Of a DNA stretch of 64,000 nucleotides, positions 57,843-64,000 are shown one piece after another. The position numbers were made by a program, and so were the translations under genes. This DNA comes from Neolentinus lepideus HHB14362 ss-1. Taxonomy: Eukaryota > Basidiomycota > Agaricomycetes > Gloeophyllales > Gloeophyllaceae. The stretch lies in NCBI GenBank assembly GCA_001632425.1, contig KV425556.1, positions 604,572 through 668,571 on the forward strand, written 5' to 3'. The number at the start of each line of letters is the position of its first letter. The first letter of the stretch is position 1. A model generated the notes under the pieces. The model searched no databases. It was not told the DNA's origin and saw only the letters and a list, made by a program, of their open reading frames with translations.

Positions 57843-60800
57843 TCACTCTGAATCAACAGAACCTCCTAGAATATCAATAGAGAGCCCAGGCTTCTCAGCA
57901 AGAAAAAATCTGTCTTGGACTAGAGTTTGTCCTGGAATCTTTGGGCGATGTGGAATCATGGTGACAACAGACTGGATACACTTGATATCAATGACAAGAA
58001 GGTCCTCCACTGCACCTGGAAGATATGAGAACAGGGTACCATATGACATTTCCTGTAGTGTAGGATCTGGATCTGGCCACTGACGAACTAGTGCGCAAGG
58101 TGGGCAGGGAGGGCATTGATCAAGAGCTTCATCCAGTTTCATGAAGTAGAGCACTTCAGCAATAAAAGTGTGCCCTTCATGATAGACCTGACAGTGATTG
58201 AAAGAAATAGCATAAAATCCAAATAAATTCAATAAAATAGAAATAAATGCAATAAAATCAAGATTAATTACCTTGACATTCCGTGATACTCGAGCATTCT
58301 CATCAGAGCGTTCAAGCTCCCTCCAGGCTGATCGTGCAATTTGTCTGTTGGGAAGCTGTACTTTGGCCCACCGATGGACACGAATGTACGTGCGAGCCCT
58401 GTCCCCATATTGCATAAGATACTGTTGAATTGCTTCTGCTTCTGCACCCTGGATATGACGTGCATACTTGTCGCGGGCACGAAGCAGTGTGTACTCATTG
58501 CCAAGGGCAATTGCACTGCAGGGCAGGCCATCCTCGTCTGGTACAAGACCCGGCACCATTGCCTGCAGTGCACACATGCATACATGTCACAGTGTTACTT
58601 GCATGAGGTTGGCAAATGGGTTGGAAGGCTGTCGGACTAGACGGCCCAGGAATCCAATGGCATTTTCAGTTGCATATTGAGAACTGCATGCTCCTGGTCC
58701 GTACTCGATGATCTGGTGGGGAAGATGAGTGATGGTGTGAGCAGATGGCCACACCAATGGGATCCGGGACTCCTTTCGTTGATAATAGAGGTGCTCGTAC
58801 TCATCTTCCCATAATACAAGCACATTGTGGGCAGCATCAACTTCTTTCATCATAATCTTCCGCTGGCAGATGATCCGGACACCGTAGATGAGTTTGCAGA
58901 AGTTCTGCCAGTATGGCAAAGGGAGAACATCATAAAAGACACTGGGACCAAGGACGTAGAAGTAATTCATGTATTCAATTGCCTTGTACCCACTGCTGAT
59001 CTTCTCAGCAGGATTGCGAGGAGCACGTCCAAATGATGTTGGGAGATAGGGTTGGGCATTGGCTACAGTGCGGCCATGATTGATCCAGATGTCATCTTTA
59101 AGGACAGCCCAATCCCACGTCCTCTTATCCTCACCAGGGCAATCAAGTGTACCACGCCAGAGTGGAATGAAAAGATCTGGGATACTGAGAGCTGGAAGGT
59201 GCATAATGTCCACACTGAATATCTTCGGACAGCCAAAACTGCAAACTAGACCACTGAATATTGTGGGTTTGCAGATGCCAGTCTCCAGACGGCGGTCCTT
59301 GTATTGTGAGGGATTCTGGGCACTCTTGAGAATTTTGAGGTTTTCCTCATATTTCTCTTGCGAAGGATTCGGGGGGCTAAGTGGAAGATCAGGAAAATCA
59401 GATCCACTAACAGCAGAATGAGGCTTGAGTCGAACAGGATAATAGCAGTTTCCATTGTGCTTGCGGCGTCCCTTCTGTGGACAGTAGATCCGACATCCAT
59501 GTTGACCTTGGTTTCCCACAAAACCATTGAGTGCAGCCATGCACGGAGCATCTGCAAGGGCGAGGAGGAACCATGGCTGGGAATGGAAGACTTGGCCAGT
59601 ATGAGCATTCCAGATGGGGAGCCCGGGCTCACATGAAATGGCTGAGAGATGATGCAGGCCAGGGAAAAGGAAGGAATCAAGACTCTTGGGCTTATTTGGT
59701 CCAGGGATGATAGCACCAGGTAGAATGTGTTTCTTTTTATAGCACTTGTCAGGAGGGTGGTCAACAATGACCCATATATAAATCCAAAAGTCTGATATCT
59801 TGTTCTTGTAGAGCTGAGCACCATCCGCTGAGAGCATGAGGACCATATCATCATCCTGAATGTCTCCGGAATCGACAGCATCAAGATACGCATTTCCACA
59901 CAAGATGTCATCAAACTCATGAAGATGTGGCTGACCAGTAGCTTCAAGCTGATCGATAAGCTGCTTGGTGCGAGTTCGTCACCACTCCATGGAGTTTGCA
60001 CTCTCAGGAGAGCGCCAAAGTGCCTGGAGCTGTGGTCCAATAGGAAATGTTGAGAATGTCTTGTAAGGAACATTCTTATTCTGTTTACCCTTGTTAGGGT
60101 CATAACAAGGATGGCCACAGTACTTGCATCGATCGAGATGGGAGTATGGGCCAGTGTATGCCATGCAACTATTGTGGCACATGTCGAGGACGATCGGATA
60201 GACACCTGTAAGTTCACCAACAAGCTCTCTAACTTCATGATAAGAGAGCATCTGGACAGTGCCACCAAAGCGATCATTAACTGCTCTCTGTATGGACTTG
60301 TAGCACTCTTCAGATGCTTCAGTCATAGATAGGTAGAGTCGAATGGAGAAGTGAATATCAGGGTCATCTATGTTGAGTATGCTGTGGGGTGGGTTAAGAA
60401 GATGTTCCTGGAGCTCGTCATCCAGTGGGGAGTGGCCATCATCCAGAGTAGCATCCTTGACTAGCTTGATGAATTTATCTGCATCCTTTATCTCCTCAAT
60501 ATTGCCGATGTACTCTTCATCCTCCTGTTCTTCCTCAGGCTGAGCTTCCTCTTCAGCCTCTAGGTCGAGATCAGACTCATGGTCAGAATCCAAGTCTTCT
60601 TGGTCAGAAGGGAGATGGGAGGGGTCATCATTGTCAGGGAAATGAGGTGTGTCATCATGAGAGTGGGTTTCTTGATCAAACTCAGGCTGAAATAGTGAAT
60701 TTCTGTCTTCAACAGAAGGCCCTCCAGCATGAGTAGGTTCAAGTGAAGGAAGAGTTGCTTGCTATGGAATACATGAATTATTAGAGACTTTATAGAGGAA

Positions 60801-61086
60801 TATAATTTATTTATATAATTTATTTACTTATGATGGGGTCGTGTTCTGCCTCCGAGAGCCTCTGTCTCTTGGAGACATGGCTGGAAGATGCTTGGTTTTC
60901 TGTAGAACCAGGTGGAGCAGTCTTTGAAGCTATATATGCTTGGAATTCAGGAGGGAATATATTTTGTTCTTGCTCAGTAACACGGAATTGTCTGTGGTTG
61001 TGGTAGGTGCGTTCAGCAATCCAATCACCACCCCGGCAGCATGCCTTGCAGTTACAAAAGACTCTGCCTTCATCGTTGCGAATCAT
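57843..61086 (-). CDS. Tnp2-type transposase with one in-frame stop
   Basis: Catalytic protein of CACTA-related transposons. From ATG at 61086 the first exon has a cysteine set, CNCKACCRGGDW. The main exon (58587 to about 60600) carries PYSHLDRCKYCGHPCYDPNK, MVLMLSADGAQLYKNKISDFW, IYIWVIVDHPPDKCYKKKHI and FLFPGLHHLSA, then IFSVDIMHLPALSIPDLFIP, typical of mushroom Tnp2 proteins. A TGA at 59979-59981 interrupts ANSMEW from RTRTKQLIDQL. No intron removes it, as the nearest AG is only 34 bp away. Downstream exons reach VDSE and the stop at 57843. The gene is otherwise intact, so loss may be recent. Confidence 0.75.
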
Positions 61087-61101
61087 GGCACGATGACTCG
61101 T

Positions 61102-61432
61102 ATTTGCCGAGAGCAAGAAATCGCAGATGCACAATGAATTCAGTTATGTCGATGAAAGCAGAAACCGCTGTGGGATCGCAACAGTTTGTCCGATTTGCTG
61201 AGAGCAATAAATAGCCTATTTGCTGAGAGCGAGAGCTTGCGGATGCACAACGAGCTTAGTGACCAAAGCGCAAAGCCCTGTGGTATGGCAAACACGCGTT
61301 TGCAAGCATTTTCGTCCTCCGCGTGGACGGAGAGACACTTGCTTCATTGAGAATGCTCTATACAAGATTAATTGCATTTATTGAGCACATTTGGACACGT
61401 GTTTGCAAGCAGTTTTGTTCTCCAAGGGGCGG
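61102..61432. repeat. Subterminal direct repeats of the DNA transposon
   Basis: ATTTGCCGAGAGC to GATGCACAATGA (61102) recurs as ATTTGCTGAGAGC to GATGCACAACGA (61218). ACACGCGTTTGCAAGC (61292) recurs as ACACGTGTTTGCAAGC (61395). The first copy overlaps the 5' end of the transposase. Such subterminal arrays may be transposase-binding sites. Confidence 0.55.
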
Positions 61433-61675
61433 AGATTGCTATATACAAGTGTATTACATCTGTAGACTCTAGTTTCTGATGTTTGGTTGCCGTCCGAAAG
61501 GTGGGAGTATCTCACGTAGCGGTTACCGCGTTACCGGACACAAGTGCAGCGGTCGGATTGACGTGAGGAAAAGCATCGCACCAAGCGCCGGATGTTCCAA
61601 ATCGAGACGATAGCGGAGGAATCTGCGGTTTATTGATTTGCAAAAGCTCGCAATGGGATTTAAAGTATTCTAATG

Positions 61676-61713
61676 GGTGGCAACGGGTGGGAAAAGAGCC
61701 GATTCTGACTGGG
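61676..61713 (-). repeat. Right terminal inverted repeat (38 bp)
   Basis: Reverse complement of the left end, with differences at two positions. It is followed directly by the CATGATG duplication. Confidence 0.88.
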
Positions 61714-61720
61714 CATGATG

Positions 61721-62102
61721 CCTCATTGACACTGGTTCACTTCCTACTCTCCCCATATCATCCCTGTGCGCCTCGCAAACAATACTATCATCTATACTGC
61801 TGGGATGGGATCTGTGATGTTTGAGCCGGTTCTAGGAGAGTCTAAGGTGCCCATAGTTGTACTCCACGACATCCTTCATGTTCCTCAGCTTGGGTCTAAT
61901 CTACTGTCTGTCTATCATCTGACTAAGACTAAGGGCTATCGCTGTGTGATCCAGGACGCTTTGGCATCGTTCTACTTGCACAGTAAGCTTGTCTTCACTG
62001 TGTCTGTCAATGATCGCAACACTGGATACTTGAATGGTCGTACACTGGTCTCCCCATCACAGAGCGTGTCACTCGCTGACACTTGTCCTCTGGACTTGGC
62101 GC
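61721..62102 (+). pseudogene. Copia protease/GAG-pre-integrase, 3' part
   Basis: Resumes the gag-protease frame cut at 53805. It begins with PH, an in-frame TGA, then HWFTSYSPHIIPVRLANN, MGSVMFEPVL, LHDILHVPQLGSNLLSVYHL and FYLHSKLVFTVSVNDRNTGYL, and ends in LDLAL exactly at LTR B. The TGA replaces an expected Arg codon. Confidence 0.85.
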
Positions 62103-62477
62103 TGTTGGCTGTGGAAGATACTAGCTTCAGACAACACCCAAGGGCTAAGTCAAACTGTGTCAAGACTGTATTCTGGCATAAGGAATACAAGTGGCAGACT
62201 CACCTAAGTCAAACTGTGTCAAGACTGGGGGACACAGAGCGACTTAGGAAGCCCTTATATACTCTAGGATAGAAAGGGCATGAAGGGATAAAGACAGATG
62301 AAGGGAACATCGAAATATAAAGAAGAACAAAGACAACAAAGACAACAAAGAGAAACAAAGGCAGTGGCTCAGAATAAAGGCAGTGGCTCAGAACAAGGAA
62401 ACTCGGCCTAGACTGTTCTGGACCATTCCATGAGCCACTCATTCAACAAAGAGTGACCAAGTCATTCAATCCCAACA
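62103..62477 (-). repeat. Copia LTR B (375 bp, 3' LTR)
   Basis: Bounded by TGTTGG (62103) and CCAACA (62472-62477). Like LTR A, with an extra partly duplicated GCAGTGGCTCAGAA near 62361-62390. A polypurine tract (GGGGGGAG on the minus strand, 62478-62485) adjoins it, as expected for a 3' LTR of a minus-strand element. Confidence 0.88.
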
Positions 62478-62492
62478 CTCCCCCCTGACTGG

Positions 62493-63485
62493 TCACTTCC
62501 CTAATCCAAGCATCTTCACCATCTCCAACACCTTTGGCCTAGGCAGAGACTTAATCAAGATATCCGCAGGCATATCTGACATCCTAAGATGGACCATCTT
62601 GAGATTGCCTTTAGCAACGTCATCCCTAAGCCAGTAAAAGCACAAATCTAAGTGCTTCATGCGCCCATGGTGCTCTGGATTCTTTGCAACAGATAGAGCA
62701 GAGAGGTTGTCGATATAGAGAGTGGAAGGAGAGAACATGTCATAGCCAAATTCAGTGAGCAAATTTCAAAGCCAAAGCACTTCCTGGGCAGCAGACACAG
62801 CACCCACATACTCAGCCTCTGTAGTAGACAGCGCCACAATGCTCTGCAAGCGACTGCTCCAGGAGATAGCACCAGTACCCATCTTGATAACAAAGCCAGT
62901 AGTAGACCAGCCATTATCTAAGTTCCCTCCATGGTCAGCATCAACATAGGATGTAAACAGCTCAGAACCAGGAGTGGGCGCATAAGTCAGCTTGTAGTCC
63001 AGTGTGCCCTTGATGTAGCGCAGTAAGTGTTTGACTGCTTTCCAGTGTTGCATGCCTGGGTTCTTGGTGAAGCGAGCAAGGACTCCAATGCTCTTGGCAA
63101 TGTCTGGACGTGTTGCAACAGCGAGATAGAAGAGAGAACCAACAGCATGGTCATAGGGCACATCCTTCATCTCCAACTCCTGCTCCCTGGTCTTGGGACA
63201 CATCTCAGAGGACAAATTTGATCCAGGATCCATTGGAGTGCTGACAGGATCACAGTCACTGAACCCATAGCGCTGTAAGACATCCAGGGCATACTGGCGC
63301 TGGGAGATGCTCAGGGAGCACTTGGATCTGTCCCGCTCTATCTGAACTCCAAGTAGCCATGTGGTAGGGCCTAAATCGCGAAGTTTGAAGTGAGACTTGA
63401 AGTCTGACTTGACCTGGGCAATAGCTGTCGGCATGAGTGCCTGTCCGGACAGCAAGCCTCTCTTCCTATGCAAAACAAAATCCAC
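62493..63485 (-). pseudogene. Copia reverse transcriptase C-terminus and RNase H
   Basis: Minus-strand 3' half of a copia polyprotein. The frame from 63485 has SDFKSHFKLRDLGPTTWLLG, LDVLQRYGFSDCDPVSTPMD, VGSLFYLAVATRPDIAKSIG, LRYIKGTLDYKLTY, DADHGGNLDNGWSTTGFV and IVALSTTEAEYVGAVSAAQ. It shifts frame near 62764 and ends MPADILIKSLPRPKVLEMV. The RT part with YVDD is missing, because the frame opens only downstream of it. It is the 3' portion of the element whose LTR is LTR B. Confidence 0.85.
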
Positions 63486-63489
63486 TTTG

Positions 63490-63562
63490 AGCCTGGTTTG
63501 AACCTGCAGTCTCAGGAGACTGCAGTAGGTGATGTTACCACTTCACCATTATGTCTTGCTTT
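63490..63562 (-). other. tRNA-like pol III box pair with palindrome
   Basis: On the minus strand TGGTGAAGTGG matches the A-box consensus and GGTTCAAACC resembles a B box, about 33 bp apart. GGTGA...TCACC can form a D-arm, and CTGCAGTCTC/GAGACTGCAG is a perfect 10-bp palindrome pair. T-arm pairing fails, so it is not called a working tRNA. Confidence 0.25.
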
Positions 63563-63680
63563 AACCTCTATGACTCGGACCTCTTGTTCCCTACTTTACT
63601 TCGCTTCTTTCCTTATTCGTCTCGCATCTTTCCCACGCCACATTACTCCCTAAAACGCGTTCAGAGTCAAGCTCTTCTTC

Positions 63681-63757
63681 ATCCAACTTATAGAGCTTGA
63701 CTCAGGTGTGTAATCTGTCTGTAGTGTATATATCCAACTTATAGAGCTTGACTCAGG
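63681..63757. repeat. 26-bp direct repeat
   Basis: ATCCAACTTATAGAGCTTGA then CTCAGG occurs at 63681-63706 and again at 63732-63757, identical. Confidence 0.85.
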
Positions 63758-63765
63758 CTTCCTGG

Positions 63766-64000
63766 TGTGCATTGTGAGACCTACAGCCTTCCAGCTTGAT
63801 ACTATCTCCTGGTCTAGTCACCTCCAGTCTATCGTTACTCTCTCGACTACTGAGGCTGAGTATGTCGCTGCTGTCTCTGCAGCTCAGGAGATTCTCTAGT
63901 TGCGAAACTTCTTGACTGAGCTTGGTTATTCACTCTCTGGGCCATCTATGCTCTACATCGACAACCAATCCACTTTAGCTGTTGCGAAGAATCCCAAGCA
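63766..64000 (+). pseudogene. Copia RNase H fragment, 3' end outside window
   Basis: Plus frame WSSHLQSIVTLSTTEAEYVAA then VSAAQEIL, an in-frame TAG, LRNFLTELGY, and MLYIDNQSTLAVAKNPK to the window end. It matches the RNase H region at 62493-62900 in antisense. This fits the plus-strand copia whose gag-protease lies to the left. Confidence 0.8.

Larger units (their letters stand above)
53806..61713. mobile_element. DNA transposon with Tnp2-type transposase, 7,908 bp
   Basis: Ends are CCCAGTCAGAATCGGCTC at 53806 and its reverse complement ending at 61713; the terminal inverted repeats run about 38 bp with two mismatches. CATGATG is repeated at 53799-53805 and 61714-61720, a 7-bp target duplication inside a copia protease. 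It carries a transposase (minus, 57843-61086) and three other spliced genes. Transposase type is CACTA-related (Tnp2), but the ends and the duplication length differ from classic CACTA elements. The Plavaka group of mushrooms is a candidate. Confidence 0.88.

Overview
The window is nuclear DNA of a filamentous basidiomycete, almost certainly an Agaricomycete mushroom. The evidence is dense short introns (about 50-60 bp, GT-AG), gene types typical of mushrooms (a spliced F-box protein, a Ste3-type pheromone receptor, an HET-domain gene, a DUF4203-like membrane protein) and a Tnp2-type DNA transposon nested in copia retrotransposons. No species is claimed.

Positions 1-46.9 kb are gene-rich. In order: DDB1 (5' end outside the window), a Vnx1-like vacuolar cation/H+ antiporter (minus), an F-box protein, a poorly coding stretch with an imperfect tandem duplication, a small acidic protein, a decayed aldo/keto reductase, a DUF4203-like membrane protein, a Ste3-type receptor, a single-exon membrane protein behind a duplicated leader, a Cep57/Ppc89-like spindle-pole protein divergent from the ribosome-assembly GTPase BMS1, a frameshifted HET gene, 2-oxoglutarate dehydrogenase E1 (KGD1), a class III CoA-transferase, the phosphorelay protein YPD1, the DNA helicase CHL1, an unknown MGFFSSRK protein and the sterol C-14 reductase ERG24. 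Housekeeping functions cover genome maintenance (DDB1, CHL1), ribosome assembly (BMS1), mitochondrial metabolism (KGD1, CoA-transferase), stress signalling (YPD1), ion balance (VNX1) and ergosterol synthesis (ERG24).

From about 47 kb to the end the window is a nested transposon block. A minus-strand copia element (5' LTR 52671-53026, internal deletions) runs into a decayed repetitive gene at about 50.34 kb. A plus-strand copia gag-protease is cut at 53805 by a 7,908-bp DNA transposon (53806-61713) with 38-bp terminal inverted repeats and a 7-bp target duplication. That transposon carries a Tnp2-type transposase with one in-frame stop and three other spliced genes. The interrupted copia resumes at 61721 and is cut again by another minus-strand copia (3' LTR 62103-62477, RT/RNase H 62493-63485). 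A plus-strand copia RNase H piece runs off the end.

The strongest leads are the 7.9-kb transposon with its extra genes, the half-tRNA(iMet) primer site of the copia element, the five CACGTG boxes between the Cep57-like gene and BMS1, and a GC-AG intron in ERG24. Gene spans come from joining exons by eye; splice sites were checked where stated, and no database search was run.
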